From Flavobacteriaceae bacterium (lineage in GTDB: Bacteria > Bacteroidota > Bacteroidia > Flavobacteriales > Flavobacteriaceae), in assembly GCA_012959395.1 (NCBI GenBank), contig DUDG01000039.1, forward strand, positions 1 to 62,006: a stretch of DNA of 62,006 nt. The letters are read 5' to 3'. Shown in pieces: positions 53,467 to 62,006 of this stretch; the first letter of the stretch is position 1; each line of letters opens with the position of its first letter. Under the pieces are notes generated by a model. The model was not told the DNA's origin, ran no database searches, and saw nothing but the letters and a program-made list of their open reading frames with translations. The translations under genes and the position numbers were made by a program.

Positions 53467-54504
53467 ATGAAAATAGATACTCTTGTTAGAGATAATATTA
53501 AAAAAATGTCTTCATATTCATCCGCTAGAGATGATTATAAGAATGGGTATGATGAAAATTTAATTTATTTAGATGCTAATGAGTCTCCTTTTGAGAATGG
53601 AATTAATAGATATCCAAACAATAAGCATAATGATTTAAAGACTGTTGTTTCTAAAATTAAAAACATTGAAAAGGATCAAGTTGTTTTTGGAAACGGAACT
53701 GATGAAATTCTAGATTTAATTGTTCGTGTTTTTTGTAATCCAAATGAAGATAAAATAATTACTCTTCCTCCAACTTATGGAATGTATGATGTCATTGCTA
53801 AGACTAATAGTGTTGAGAATATTGAGATCCCATTAAAGAATAATTTTTCAATTGATAAAAATAAAATATTGAGTTTAAGTTCAGTTAAGACTAAGGTTTT
53901 ATTCTTGTGCTCTCCAAATAACCCTACTGGAAATTCATTCGATATCAATGATTTAAACGATCTAATTAAAGACTTTAAGGGGATTGTTGTTGTTGATGAA
54001 GCTTATATAGATTTTTCATCACAAAAATCTCTAATTAGTCTTATAGATAAGCATGATAATTTAATAATTACTCAAACTATGTCTAAGGCTTATGGAATGG
54101 CAGGCATTAGGCTAGGGATGGGGTTTTCAAATAAAAATATTATTAGTTACATAAACAAAATCAAAACCCCTTATAATGTAAATACACTTACTGAAAACAA
54201 AGTTCTTAAAGAGTTAAGTAAAACTGATGAACTTAAAAATAACATCAGTCTAATTTTAAATCAGAGGAAAGTATTAATATCCTCTTTAGAAAAACTGGAT
54301 TTTGTTCAAAAAACATACAAATCAGACGCAAATTTCCTTCTTGTTAAAGTTGATAATGCGGATTTGAGATACAATCAGTTATTAAAGAAAGGTATTGTTG
54401 TTAGAAACAGATCAAATCAATATTTGTGTCAAAACTGTTTAAGAATTACTATTGGAACAGGAGAAGAAAATAAAATATTCATAAAAACACTTAACGAATT
54501 ATGA
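53467..54504 (+). CDS. hisC: Histidinol-phosphate aminotransferase
   Basis: HisC transfers an amino group from glutamate to imidazole acetol phosphate, using PLP. YLDANESPFENGINRYPN, FGNGTDEILDLIVRVF, LCSPNNPTGNSFD, VVVDEAYIDFS and the PLP Lys in TQTMSKAYGMAGIRLG identify it, and the substrate-binding Arg is in CLRITIGT. At 345 residues it is full length. The operon position between hisD and hisB supports hisC over other class I aminotransferases. It overlaps hisB by four bases. Confidence 0.96.
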   Translation: MKIDTLVRDNIKKMSSYSSARDDYKNGYDENLIYLDANESPFENGINRYPNNKHNDLKTVVSKIKNIEKDQVVFGNGTDEILDLIVRVFCNPNEDKIITLPPTYGMYDVIAKTNSVENIEIPLKNNFSIDKNKILSLSSVKTKVLFLCSPNNPTGNSFDINDLNDLIKDFKGIVVVDEAYIDFSSQKSLISLIDKHDNLIITQTMSKAYGMAGIRLGMGFSNKNIISYINKIKTPYNVNTLTENKVLKELSKTDELKNNISLILNQRKVLISSLEKLDFVQKTYKSDANFLLVKVDNADLRYNQLLKKGIVVRNRSNQYLCQNCLRITIGTGEENKIFIKTLNEL

Positions 54505-55613
54505 AAAAGATTCTTTTTATAGATAGAGATGGAACTTTAGTGGAAGAGCCTGAGCTAGATAAACAATTAGATAGTTTTGAGAAATTATGTTTTTTTCCAG
54601 GTGTGTTTAAGTATTTAAACAAAATCAGTAAAGAATTAGATTTTGAACTAGTAATGGTTACAAATCAAGATGGTTTGGGAACAGATTCTTTTCCTGAAAT
54701 AACTTTTTGGCCTGCTCAAAATTTTATTATTAATTCTTTTAAAAATGAAGAAGTTGGGTTTTTTAAAATACACATTGACAAGAGTTTTGAAAACGAAAAC
54801 TCTAATTACAGAAAACCAAGAACAGGAATGTTAACAGAGTATATTGAGGATATCAATATTGATATGCAGAATTCTTTTGTTATAGGAGATAGAATGTTTG
54901 ATATGCAATTAGCCAAAAACTTGAATTGCTCAGGTATTTTTTATAATGGTTCAGACCTTGATGATTCTTTAAATGATATTGTAAAACTTAAAACAGATTC
55001 TTGGAAATCTGTATATGAATACTTGAGTGGATTGAATAGATATTCTACGTTTGAAAGAATTACAAATGAAACGAAAATTAATATTGAACTTGATTTAGAC
55101 GGAACAGGAAAAAGTAATATTGATACTGGTCTTTCATTTTTTGATCACATGTTGGATCAGCTTTCAAAACACTCACTGGTAGATTTAAACATTAAAGTTG
55201 ATGGAGACTTGAATGTTGATGAGCATCATACTATTGAAGACACGGCAATTGCTCTTGGAGAATCTTTTTCTGCTTTACTTGGAAAGAAAATAGGAATCGA
55301 AAGATATGCTTTTTCGCTTCCTATGGACGACTGTTTAGCTCAAGTGGCAATAGATTTTGGAGGAAGAAGTTGGCTTGTTTGGGATGCTGAATTTAAAAGA
55401 GAGAAGATAGGGGATGTTCCAACTGAAATGTTCTATCATTTTTTTAAATCGTTTTGTGACGGTGCTAAATTAAATGCAAACATAAAAGTAGAAGGAACTA
55501 ATGAGCATCATAAAATAGAATCAATATTCAAAGCTTTTGCTAAATGTATTAAAAGTGCTATTAGTAAAAATCAGGATAAATTAATATTGCCATCCACTAA
55601 AGGAGTATTGTAA
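54501..55613 (+). CDS. hisB: Bifunctional histidinol-phosphatase / imidazoleglycerol-phosphate dehydratase
   Basis: The N-terminal HAD phosphatase (about 1-165) has Asp8 and Asp10 in FIDRDGTLVEEP and the Cys/His-free metal segment YRKPRTGML with VIGDRMFDMQLAKNL. The C-terminal dehydratase (about 180-370) shows GLSFFDHMLDQLSKHS, DEHHTIEDTAIALGE, the second metal site segment FYHFFKSF and NEHHKIESIFKAFAK. The fusion carries out steps six and eight of the pathway, as in E. coli, and is common in Bacteroidota. It overlaps hisC by four bases and hisH by one. Confidence 0.97.
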   Translation: MKKILFIDRDGTLVEEPELDKQLDSFEKLCFFPGVFKYLNKISKELDFELVMVTNQDGLGTDSFPEITFWPAQNFIINSFKNEEVGFFKIHIDKSFENENSNYRKPRTGMLTEYIEDINIDMQNSFVIGDRMFDMQLAKNLNCSGIFYNGSDLDDSLNDIVKLKTDSWKSVYEYLSGLNRYSTFERITNETKINIELDLDGTGKSNIDTGLSFFDHMLDQLSKHSLVDLNIKVDGDLNVDEHHTIEDTAIALGESFSALLGKKIGIERYAFSLPMDDCLAQVAIDFGGRSWLVWDAEFKREKIGDVPTEMFYHFFKSFCDGAKLNANIKVEGTNEHHKIESIFKAFAKCIKSAISKNQDKLILPSTKGVL

Positions 55614-56194
55614 TGAGAATAGCTATAATTGATTATGGGGCTGGGAACACTCAAAGCGTGAAATACGCTTTAAAAAGACTTGGTTGTAAAGGAATTTTGA
55701 CTTCGGATAAAGAAATTATATCAAGTTCAGATAAAATTATTTTTCCAGGTGTAGGGCAGGCTAGTAGTGCCATGAAAAAACTTAAATCTGTAGGTTTAGA
55801 TTTACTTATACCTAGTTTAAAACAACCAGTGCTAGGTATATGTTTAGGTATGCAATTGATGTGTGACTTTTCAGAGGAAGGAGATACAGATTGTTTAAAA
55901 ATATTTAATTCAAAAGTAAAGAGGTTTGATAATTCACTTAAGGTTCCTCAAATTGGATGGAACACTCTTTTTAATTTAAAAACTAGCTTATTTGATTCAA
56001 TTAAGGAAAAGGAATACATGTATTTAGTTCACAGTTATTTTGTTCCCGTTATTCCAAAAACTATTGCAACTTCTAAATATGGAATCTCTTACAGTACAGC
56101 TATTAAAAAAAACAATTTCACAGGAGTACAATTTCATCCTGAAAAGAGTGGAAGCAAGGGTGAGATTTTACTTAAAAATTTTATAACTAATTAA
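55613..56194 (+). CDS. hisH: Imidazole glycerol phosphate synthase, glutaminase subunit
   Basis: HisH releases ammonia from glutamine for HisF. The class I amidotransferase nucleophile is Cys77 in [12 protein letters not shown], and the His-Glu pair lies in [10 protein letters not shown] near the C-terminus. The oxyanion P-G-V-G motif at 45-48 is present. The 193 residues are complete. The protein works with HisF, encoded two genes downstream with hisA in between, the typical order in this phylum. Confidence 0.97.
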   Translation: MRIAIIDYGAGNTQSVKYALKRLGCKGILTSDKEIISSSDKIIFPGVGQASSAMKKLKSVGLDLLIPSLKQPVLGICLGMQLMCDFSEEGDTDCLKIFNSKVKRFDNSLKVPQIGWNTLFNLKTSLFDSIKEKEYMYLVHSYFVPVIPKTIATSKYGISYSTAIKKNNFTGVQFHPEKSGSKGEILLKNFITN

Positions 56195-56196
56195 TA

Positions 56197-56919
56197 ATGA
56201 GAATAATTCCAGCTATTGATATTATTGAAGGAAAATGCGTAAGGTTATCGCAAGGTGATTACAGTAAAAAAACTGTATACAGCTCTAGTCCATTTGAAAT
56301 GGCCCAACGATTTGAAGATCATGGTATTAATTTTCTTCATTTAGTTGATCTAGACGGCGCGAAATCAAGTAAGATTATAAATTACAAGATTCTTGAGCAA
56401 ATCGCTCTAAAAACAGCTTTAAATGTTGATTTTGGTGGTGGATTAAAATCAGTTGAGGATGTAAGGATAGCATTTGAATCAGGTGCATCTCAGGTTACAC
56501 TTGGAAGTATTGCTGTCTCAGATCCTGATACGTTTATTGAGTTGTTTCAAAATTACGGATCTGAAAAGATAATTTTAGGAGCTGATTTTTTGAATAATAA
56601 AATAAAAACAAACGGATGGTTGAATGATTCTGGAAATGATCTTATGGATTTTTTAGATTATCATGTCTCAAAAGGTGTAAAGTATGTTATTCCAACGGAT
56701 ATTTCTAAAGACGGAATGCTTAAGGGACCTTCAGTAGACTCTTATAAAAATATCTTAAAGTCATTCAAAGATGTTTGTTTGATTGCTTCGGGTGGAATAT
56801 CAGATATTAAAGATTTAGAGGATTTAAAAGAAATTGGTTGTGAAGGTGCTATTCTTGGAAAAGCGATTTATGAAAACAAGATAGAATTAAAAAGTTTAAT
56901 GAATTTTATAAATACATAA
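56197..56919 (+). CDS. hisA: Phosphoribosylformimino-AICAR-phosphate isomerase
   Basis: HisA is a (beta/alpha)8 barrel that rearranges ProFAR to PRFAR. The start [20 protein letters not shown] carries the catalytic Asp8, [12 protein letters not shown] follows, and the phosphate-binding segments are [12 protein letters not shown] and [13 protein letters not shown]. The second catalytic Asp lies in [16 protein letters not shown]. It is two bases after hisH and overlaps hisF by one base. At 240 residues it is the normal size. It resembles hisF in fold but has the A-I-D-I-I-E-G opening. Confidence 0.96.
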   Translation: MRIIPAIDIIEGKCVRLSQGDYSKKTVYSSSPFEMAQRFEDHGINFLHLVDLDGAKSSKIINYKILEQIALKTALNVDFGGGLKSVEDVRIAFESGASQVTLGSIAVSDPDTFIELFQNYGSEKIILGADFLNNKIKTNGWLNDSGNDLMDFLDYHVSKGVKYVIPTDISKDGMLKGPSVDSYKNILKSFKDVCLIASGGISDIKDLEDLKEIGCEGAILGKAIYENKIELKSLMNFINT

Positions 56920-57674
56920 TGCTGGCCAAAAGAATAATTCCATGTCTTGATATAAAAGACTCTAGAACCGTAAAGGGTGTTAATTTTGTAGATCTTGTAG
57001 ATGCTGGAGATCCAGTTGAGCTTGCTAAATATTACTCTGAAAACGGAGCAGACGAGCTTGTGTTTTTAGATATAACCGCTACAAAAGAGGACAGAAGGAC
57101 ATTTGCTAAGTTAGTTGATGAAATTTCAGAGAATATTAATATTCCTTTTACAGTTGGAGGAGGGATTAAAACTAAGGAGGATGTAGAAATTCTTTTGAAA
57201 AATGGAGCAGATAAGGTTTCTATTAACAGCTATGCTGTATCAAATCCTGATTTTATTAATGAATTAGCTTCTAATTTTGGAAGTCAGTGTATTGTTGTGG
57301 CAATTGATGCAAAGTTTATTGATAATGACTGGTACGTGTACTTAGTTGGCGGTAGAATTAAAACAGAGATTAAATTATTTAACTGGGCTAAAGAAGTAGA
57401 GAAGAGGGGAGCGGGAGAAATTTTATTTACCTCAATGGATCATGATGGCACTAAAAATGGATTTGCTTGTAAAGCACTTGAGGAATTATCACAGAAAGTG
57501 AATATCCCTATTATTGCTTCTGGTGGAGCGGGAAAAATCAAACATTTTAATGAAGTTTTTAAATCAGGTAATATTGATGCTGTACTTGCTGCAAGTGTAT
57601 TTCATTTTAATGAAATTGGATTAAAAGAACTTAAAATAGAATTAAATAATAATAATATACCTATACGATTATGA
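56919..57674 (+). CDS. hisF: Imidazole glycerol phosphate synthase, cyclase subunit
   Basis: HisF uses ammonia from HisH to form imidazole glycerol phosphate and AICAR. The catalytic Asp11 is in [20 protein letters not shown] and the second Asp in [14 protein letters not shown]; phosphate sites are [12 protein letters not shown] and [12 protein letters not shown]. The 251-residue barrel is complete. It overlaps hisA by one base and hisIE by four bases. Confidence 0.97.
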   Translation: MLAKRIIPCLDIKDSRTVKGVNFVDLVDAGDPVELAKYYSENGADELVFLDITATKEDRRTFAKLVDEISENINIPFTVGGGIKTKEDVEILLKNGADKVSINSYAVSNPDFINELASNFGSQCIVVAIDAKFIDNDWYVYLVGGRIKTEIKLFNWAKEVEKRGAGEILFTSMDHDGTKNGFACKALEELSQKVNIPIIASGGAGKIKHFNEVFKSGNIDAVLAASVFHFNEIGLKELKIELNNNNIPIRL

Positions 57675-58285
57675 ATTTAGATTTTAATAAAAACAAAGAC
57701 GGGTTAATACCAGCTATTATACAAGATAATAAAACCTCTAAAGTATTGATGCTAGGTTATTTAAATAAAGAATCTTTAAGTTTAACTTTAAGTTCTGAAA
57801 CTGTTTATTTTTACAGTAGAACTAAGCAAAGAATTTGGAAAAAAGGCGAAGAAAGTGGTAATGAATTAAAGCTTGTGTCAATCAAGGAAGATTGTGATAA
57901 TGATACGGTTCTTATTAAAGTGAATCCTTTAGGACCGGTTTGTCATACTGGAGAAGACACATGTTTTAATGAAGAAAATCAATCTATAGATTTTATTGAC
58001 GAGATAGAGAGTGTTATTGAAGATAGAAAAAACAATCCCATAGATTCTAGTTATGTATCTAGCTTATTTAAAAAAGGAACCAACAAGATTGCTCAAAAAG
58101 TTGGAGAAGAAGCTATAGAGTTGGTTATTGAATCAAAAGATGACGATAATGAAAGATTATTCTTAAATGAAGGTGCAGACCTATTATTTCATTATTTAAT
58201 TCTTCTTCAAGAAAAAGGATATAAACTTAATGATGTTTTAAATGTTTTAAAATTAAGAAATAAATCTACTACCAAATTAAAATAG
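57671..58285 (+). CDS. hisIE: Bifunctional phosphoribosyl-AMP cyclohydrolase / phosphoribosyl-ATP pyrophosphatase
   Basis: The HisI part (about 1-105) has [39 protein letters not shown] and the metal-binding segment [18 protein letters not shown]-like region with its Cys residues. The HisE part (about 110-204) has [20 protein letters not shown] and [16 protein letters not shown], the nucleotide pyrophosphatase helices. The fusion catalyses steps two and three. It is the last gene of the operon and no hairpin followed by T lies behind it in the 87 bases before the cold-shock-domain gene, so read-through is possible. Confidence 0.96.
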   Translation: MNLDFNKNKDGLIPAIIQDNKTSKVLMLGYLNKESLSLTLSSETVYFYSRTKQRIWKKGEESGNELKLVSIKEDCDNDTVLIKVNPLGPVCHTGEDTCFNEENQSIDFIDEIESVIEDRKNNPIDSSYVSSLFKKGTNKIAQKVGEEAIELVIESKDDDNERLFLNEGADLLFHYLILLQEKGYKLNDVLNVLKLRNKSTTKLK

Positions 58286-58315
58286 ACATCAGTATTAATA
58301 TTAAAGAAACTCACC

Positions 58316-58373
58316 TATATAATTTTAATATAAACTATAAAACATGTATTTTTACGGATATTAAAATTATATA
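58316..58373 (+). promoter_or_regulatory. Perfect 16-base A/T-only inverted repeat over the cold-shock-domain start codon
   Basis: TATATAATTTTAATAT (58316-58331) and ATATTAAAATTATATA (58358-58373) are exact reverse complements with a 26-base loop; the right arm ends on the A of the ATG. In an mRNA carrying both arms the start codon would be closed by 16 A-U pairs. A TATTTTTAC stretch in the loop (58347-58355) resembles a -7 element; a transcript starting there would contain only the right arm. The repeat could therefore be an RNA switch on read-through mRNA, a DNA operator, or both. Confidence 0.55.
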
Positions 58374-58819
58374 TGGCTAAATCGCAACAAACTTTTAACA
58401 AACTAGAAAAGGAAAAGAAGCGTAAAAAGAAACGTGAAGACAAAATAAAGAAGATGTTAGCTCGTAAAGAAGCTAAAGAAAGTGGAGAACTTGTTACTAA
58501 CGAGTTTGTTTATGTTGATTATAACGGAAATTTCACAGACACGAAACCAGATCCTTCAGAAAAAAAGAAAATCATTGCAAGTAACATCGTTTTAGGAGTT
58601 CCTAAGCGAGAAGATGTTAAAACGGAGGGTTTTATTGGTAAAGTTAATTTCTTTGATCATTCAAAAGGTTTTGGGTTTATAATTGATCCAGAAAGCCAAG
58701 AAAAATATTTTGTACATATAAGTGAATGTATTGATGAGATTAATGAAGGAGATAAGGTTGAATTTGATATTATGAAGGGTGCCAAGGGAATGAATGCAGT
58801 AAAAGTCAAGAAGAAATAA
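58373..58819 (+). CDS. Cold-shock-domain protein with basic N-terminal extension
   Basis: The C-terminal 65 residues form a cold-shock domain: EGFIGKVNFFDHSKGFGFI with RNP1 KGFGFI, and KYFVHISECI with RNP2 YFVHIS. It binds single-stranded RNA or DNA. The first 35 residues are almost all Lys, Arg and Glu (KLEKEKKRKKKREDKIKKML), probably an RNA-binding helix, and the linker contains VYVDYNGNFTDTKPDPSEKK. The 148-residue form is common in Bacteroidota. Its start codon lies in the right arm of a perfect 16-base inverted repeat, suggesting control at transcription or translation. Confidence 0.88.
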   Translation: MAKSQQTFNKLEKEKKRKKKREDKIKKMLARKEAKESGELVTNEFVYVDYNGNFTDTKPDPSEKKKIIASNIVLGVPKREDVKTEGFIGKVNFFDHSKGFGFIIDPESQEKYFVHISECIDEINEGDKVEFDIMKGAKGMNAVKVKKK

Positions 58820-58882
58820 TACAATTGAACTATAATTTATATTATGTTAAATCGTGTTTATTAATACAACAATCTACTTATT

Positions 58883-59434
58883 ATGAAAAAAAAGATATTA
58901 TATACCCTATTAGTTTTGTTGGTGGCTTTTATAGTTTTTGCTGTTTATACAGTAATGAACCCTAAAAGTCCATTGCAAACTGCCTCTTTTTCAGAAAATG
59001 GAAAAGATATTACAATAACTTATAGTAGTCCTTATAAAAAAGGTAGACTTATATTTGGAACAGAAGCTGAATCGGCATTAGTTCCATTTGATAATTATTG
59101 GAGAACTGGAGCTAATAGACATACTATGATAAAAACTGGTTCTGACTTAATTTTTGGAGACAATGTTCTATCTAAGGGTGAATATTCTTTATATACTAAA
59201 CCTGGTTTAAATACTTGGGATATTACTTTTAATAGTACTAATGCTTATTTTGGAATTTCTCAGCCAGATTCTGAAATGGATTTGTTTTCAATTACTGTTC
59301 CTTCAAATGCAATTGATGAATCTATTGAGCAATTAACATTTGATTTTATTCCAGCACCGCCTAATGGTCCTAATACAAATTCAGCTATAAGATTAAGATG
59401 GGATTTAACAGAAGTAGTAATTCCATTTAATTAA
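58883..59434 (+). CDS. DUF2911-family membrane-anchored protein
   Basis: An N-terminal hydrophobic helix (about 4-24) is followed by SFSENGKDITITYSSPYKKG, RLIFGTEAESALVPFDNYWR and TGANRHTMIKTGSDL, the characteristic opening of DUF2911 proteins, with EYSLYTKPGLNTWDITFNS later. The helix may be a signal anchor holding the domain in the periplasm. The function is unknown. It is the gene before an amidohydrolase whose ATG is two bases downstream of this stop, so the two are probably co-transcribed. Confidence 0.83.
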   Translation: MKKKILYTLLVLLVAFIVFAVYTVMNPKSPLQTASFSENGKDITITYSSPYKKGRLIFGTEAESALVPFDNYWRTGANRHTMIKTGSDLIFGDNVLSKGEYSLYTKPGLNTWDITFNSTNAYFGISQPDSEMDLFSITVPSNAIDESIEQLTFDFIPAPPNGPNTNSAIRLRWDLTEVVIPFN

Positions 59435-59436
59435 CA

Positions 59437-60609
59437 ATGTTTTCTTTTAAAAGTTTTTTAAAAGCACTAGTATTTTTATTTTCTCTTTTAATAATAATTA
59501 TAATTTTTAGTGGAATTTCTTATTTTGTAATTGACAAGGTTCAAACTAAAAATAATCTGATGGATATTGAAGAATATTCTCCTATATCTACTTTAGTAGT
59601 TCCTCAAAATCCATCTAAAAAATCTAAATATCCTTTTGTAGATGTTCACAGTCATCATTGGGATATGCCTATTTCAGATTTATCAGGTTTAGTTAATGAA
59701 ATGGATAGTTTAAACATGGGTTATATGATAAATCTTAGTGGATCTGGTTTTGCTACTTTTTCTGGAAATCAAACTTTAATGGACTTGAATCTTTCGAAAT
59801 CATTAGAGAATGTTAAAGAAAACTACCCAAATAGATTTGGAATATTTGTTAATCTAGATTTAAATAAAATAGATAATGACGATTTTGCTAAGTCATCAGT
59901 AGAAATTTTAGAAAATGGAGTAAAGGAAGGTGCTATCGGCCTAAAAATTTATAAAAACCTAGGTCTTAACTTAAAAGATTCAAAAGGTGTCAGGGTTAGC
60001 ATTGATGATAAAAGACTCTCTCCTATTTGGGAAGCATGTGGAAATCTTAAAATACCGGTGTTAATTCATTCTGGTGAGCCCTCCCCTTTCTTTGATCCTA
60101 TTGATAAGTATAACGAAAGATGGTTGCATGCTAGACAAAAACCTCGAAGTTTTAGACCATCTGATAAATATCCGTCATTTGAAACTGTAATGCAGGAGCA
60201 GTTTAATATGTTCAAAAATCATCCCAATACTATTTTTATTAATGCTCATATGGGATGGATGGCTAACAACCTTGATGAATTAGAAAAGCACTTAGATAGC
60301 TTACCGAATGTTTATACTGAAATTGGAGCCGTTATTGGAGAGCTTGGAAGACAGCCAAGAAGAGCTCGACAGTTTTTTATCGATTATCAAGACAGAGTTA
60401 TGTTTGGAAAAGACACTTATAAAAAGTCTGAGTTTGATGTTTATTTTAGAGTTTTAGAATCTAAAGATGAATATTTTGACTATTATAGAAAAAGACATGG
60501 ACTTTGGAAAATGTATGGTCTTAACCTTCCAGATGAAGTTCTTAAGAAATTATATTTTAAAAATGCTTTAAAATTATTTCCTTCAATTGACAAGAAATTG
60601 TTTGACTAA
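59437..60609 (+). CDS. Membrane-anchored amidohydrolase-family protein
   Basis: A hydrophobic N-terminus (about 7-32) anchors the protein; the metal-dependent TIM-barrel follows: FVDVHSHHWD (metal ligands His), VLIHSGEPSPFF, TIFINAHMGWMAN and RVMFGKDTYKKSEF with the late Asp. The pattern resembles amidohydrolase_2 enzymes such as decarboxylases. LMNLNSGSGF-like turns and RPSDKYPSFE may shape the site. The 390-residue protein has no obvious substrate. It follows the DUF2911 gene by two bases and precedes ald by 84 bases. Confidence 0.8.
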   Translation: MFSFKSFLKALVFLFSLLIIIIIFSGISYFVIDKVQTKNNLMDIEEYSPISTLVVPQNPSKKSKYPFVDVHSHHWDMPISDLSGLVNEMDSLNMGYMINLSGSGFATFSGNQTLMDLNLSKSLENVKENYPNRFGIFVNLDLNKIDNDDFAKSSVEILENGVKEGAIGLKIYKNLGLNLKDSKGVRVSIDDKRLSPIWEACGNLKIPVLIHSGEPSPFFDPIDKYNERWLHARQKPRSFRPSDKYPSFETVMQEQFNMFKNHPNTIFINAHMGWMANNLDELEKHLDSLPNVYTEIGAVIGELGRQPRRARQFFIDYQDRVMFGKDTYKKSEFDVYFRVLESKDEYFDYYRKRHGLWKMYGLNLPDEVLKKLYFKNALKLFPSIDKKLFD

Positions 60610-60672
60610 CATTTTTTTACCTTTACTAAAGAGAAAGAGTTTTGTAATTTGATTATTTGTCATTAACTATGC

Positions 60673-60693
60673 ATTAATATTTAAGATATTAAT
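60673..60693 (+). repeat. 8-base-pair hairpin touching the ald start codon
   Basis: ATTAATAT (60673-60680) and ATATTAAT (60686-60693) are perfectly complementary with a five-base loop, TTAAG. The right arm ends on the base before the ATG at 60694. The fold could limit ribosome access, although A/T-only stems of this length are weak. Confidence 0.4.
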
Positions 60694-61806
60694 ATGATAA
60701 TTGGTATTCCAAAGGAAATAAAAAACAATGAGTTTAGAGTGGGAATGACTCCTTCAGGTGTAAATTCTTTTATTAGAAATGGTCATACTGTATATCTTCA
60801 AAAAGGAGCTGGCTTAGGTAGTGGTTTTTCAGACAATTTATATTCCAAAGTTGGTGCTCAAATATTTGATTCTATTGAGGAGATTTACGCTAAATCAGAA
60901 ATGATTATTAAAATTAAAGAACCTTTAAAAGAAGAATATGGTCTTATTAAAAAAGGTCAAATTATATATACATTTTTTCATTTTGCATCCTCAAAAGAAT
61001 TAACAGAAGCAATGATTGCAAGTGGAGCAATTTGTATAGCATATGAAACAGTTCAAAATCAAGATAGAACCCTACCCCTTTTAACCCCTATGTCTGAAGT
61101 GGCAGGAAGAATGGCTACTCAACAAGGAGCTAAGTTTTTAGAAAAACCTCAATCTGGTTATGGAATTTTACTAGGTGGTGTTCCTGGAGTGAAACCTGCA
61201 AACGTAATTGTGTTAGGTGGTGGTGTGGTTGGAACACAATCTGCTAAGATGGCTGCTGGATTAGGTGCTAATGTTACGATATTTGATATTAGCCTTGATA
61301 GATTAAGGAAATTAGATGATATCATGCCTAAAAATGTTAATACTCAATTTTCTAATACCTATAACATAGCAGAGGCTATAAAAAATGCTCATCTTATTAT
61401 AGGAGCTGTGTTAATTCCTGGAGCTAAAGCACCAAATTTAATTACAAAAGAAATGCTAAAGGACCTTAAAAAAGGTACTGTATTGGTTGATGTAGCCGTA
61501 GATCAAGGAGGATGTTTTGAAACAACTCACCCAACAACGCACAAAAACCCAACTTATGTAATTGACGATATTCTTCATTATAGTGTAGCTAATATGCCTG
61601 GAGCAGTTCCTGTAACGTCTACAGAGGCATTAACAAATGCTACCATTAGCAGAGGTTTAGCAATTGCCAATAAGGGATGGAAAGATGCATGTGTTGAGGA
61701 TCTATCTTTAAAATTAGGTTTAAATATAATTAATGGTAAAACTGTATATAAAGCAGTAGCAGAAGCTTTTGATTTTGACTATACAGATATAAATGAAATT
61801 ATTTAA
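60694..61806 (+). CDS. ald: Alanine dehydrogenase
   Basis: The enzyme converts L-alanine reversibly to pyruvate and ammonia with NAD. MIIGIPKEIKNNEFRVGMTP is the conserved start, MIIKIKEPLKEEYGLI carries the substrate Lys, FFHFASSKELTEAMI and the NAD-binding VLGGGVVGTQSAKMAAGLGA are typical, followed by VDVAVDQGGCFETTHPTTH. The 370 residues are full length. The gene appears to be transcribed alone or with the oxygenase that begins two bases after its stop. A small hairpin touches the ATG. Confidence 0.96.
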   Translation: MIIGIPKEIKNNEFRVGMTPSGVNSFIRNGHTVYLQKGAGLGSGFSDNLYSKVGAQIFDSIEEIYAKSEMIIKIKEPLKEEYGLIKKGQIIYTFFHFASSKELTEAMIASGAICIAYETVQNQDRTLPLLTPMSEVAGRMATQQGAKFLEKPQSGYGILLGGVPGVKPANVIVLGGGVVGTQSAKMAAGLGANVTIFDISLDRLRKLDDIMPKNVNTQFSNTYNIAEAIKNAHLIIGAVLIPGAKAPNLITKEMLKDLKKGTVLVDVAVDQGGCFETTHPTTHKNPTYVIDDILHYSVANMPGAVPVTSTEALTNATISRGLAIANKGWKDACVEDLSLKLGLNIINGKTVYKAVAEAFDFDYTDINEII

Positions 61807-61808
61807 TC

Positions 61809-62006
61809 ATGTCAAATATTCCTTCGGTTGATCTATCTGATTTTTTATCTGACAACGAAAGTTTAAAAAAGAATTTTATTATAAAAGTTGGTAAAGCCTA
61901 TCAAGAAATTGGTTTTCTTTCTTTAAAAGGTCATTTTTTATCTAAAGAAAATATTGATGATCTTTATTCTCAAATAAAAAAATTCTTTGATTTACCTAAA
62001 GAAATT
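61809..62006 (+). CDS. 2-Oxoglutarate/Fe(II) oxygenase (isopenicillin N synthase-like), N-terminal part
   Basis: From the ATG at 61809-61811, 66 codons are open to the right edge. The product starts MSNIPSVDLSDFLSDNESLK and continues with AYQEIGFLSLKGHFLSKENI and FFDLPKE. This is the usual N-terminal DIOX_N region: I-P-x-V/I-D-L, then A-x-x-x-x-G-F, then F-F-x-L-P. The catalytic HxD...H double-stranded beta helix would be outside the window. It starts two bases after ald and is probably co-transcribed with it. Substrate cannot be guessed. Confidence 0.8.
   Translation, partial: MSNIPSVDLSDFLSDNESLKKNFIIKVGKAYQEIGFLSLKGHFLSKENIDDLYSQIKKFFDLPKEI

Noticed and set aside
58286-58315. Terminator at the end of the his operon
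   Set aside because: No G/C-containing stem or T run is present; the only strong inverted repeat (58316-58373) lacks a T tract and overlaps the next start codon.
1-62006. tRNA, rRNA, CRISPR arrays, complete insertion sequences
   Set aside because: No cloverleaf-like sequence, regularly spaced repeats or transposase gene was seen by reading; intergenic gaps are all below 240 bases.

Overview
The window looks like a chromosomal segment of a low-GC, AT-rich marine member of the Flavobacteriia (Bacteroidota) with a compact genome. The evidence is the family content: PorX-type response regulator with a PglZ domain, LpxC-FabZ fusion, HisB and HisIE fusions, a dihydroorotase-like protein without its HxH metal site, a cysteine-free endonuclease III, DUF5916, DUF2911 and TIGR02757 proteins, and promoters of the Bacteroidota type (TTG, 17-23 bases, TAnnTTTG). 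Most genes are separated by a few bases or overlap, several apparently start with TTG, no stretch over 300 bases lacks a gene, and I see no rRNA, tRNA, CRISPR or insertion sequence. The clade is inferred; no marker gene comparison was possible.

Layout. 1-436: the first 82 codons of a tyrosine recombinase lie immediately beyond the 3' end of mnmE, so a mobile island probably begins here and extends out of the left edge. 419-4025: mnmE, an acyltransferase-like gene and an outer-membrane protein (minus strand). 4125-11210: a surface polysaccharide or glycolipid block (YfhO membrane protein, methyltransferase, two glycosyltransferases, flippase). 11197-24662: uvrA, an ECF sigma factor, endonuclease III, a peroxiredoxin, a conserved unknown protein, hydrolases, the dihydroorotase-like protein, a LolD-like ABC ATPase, DUF5916 and msrA. 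24740-29761: serine synthesis (serC, serA), LuxC-like acyl-CoA reductase, ferredoxin, ychF. 29866-35658: topoisomerase IV (parE, parC), an acetyltransferase, a lipoprotein and an XRE regulator, followed by an intergenic region rich in repeats. 35894-42489: M14 carboxypeptidase, Lrp regulator, PEP carboxylase, aroB, proline dehydrogenase. 42490-51162: small membrane protein, tsaE and porX on the minus strand, then lipid A genes lpxD-lpxC/fabZ-lpxA with efp, sucD, fabG and a prohibitin-like gene. 51170-58285: a complete eight-gene histidine operon behind an attenuator. 58373-62006: cold-shock-domain protein, DUF2911, amidohydrolase, alanine dehydrogenase and a partial 2-oxoglutarate/iron oxygenase.

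The most interesting signals are regulatory. A histidine attenuator (51187-51299) encodes an 18-residue leader peptide with three His codons, followed by two copies of TCAAACG that can compete for one partner; this matches a simple three-segment attenuation switch. A perfect 16-base A/T-only inverted repeat overlaps the start codon of the cold-shock-domain gene (58316-58373). The ECF sigma gene has an inverted repeat reaching into its start codon plus a 16-base palindrome, and the XRE regulator has repeated operator-like sites. The integrase at the mnmE 3' end points to an integration hot spot.
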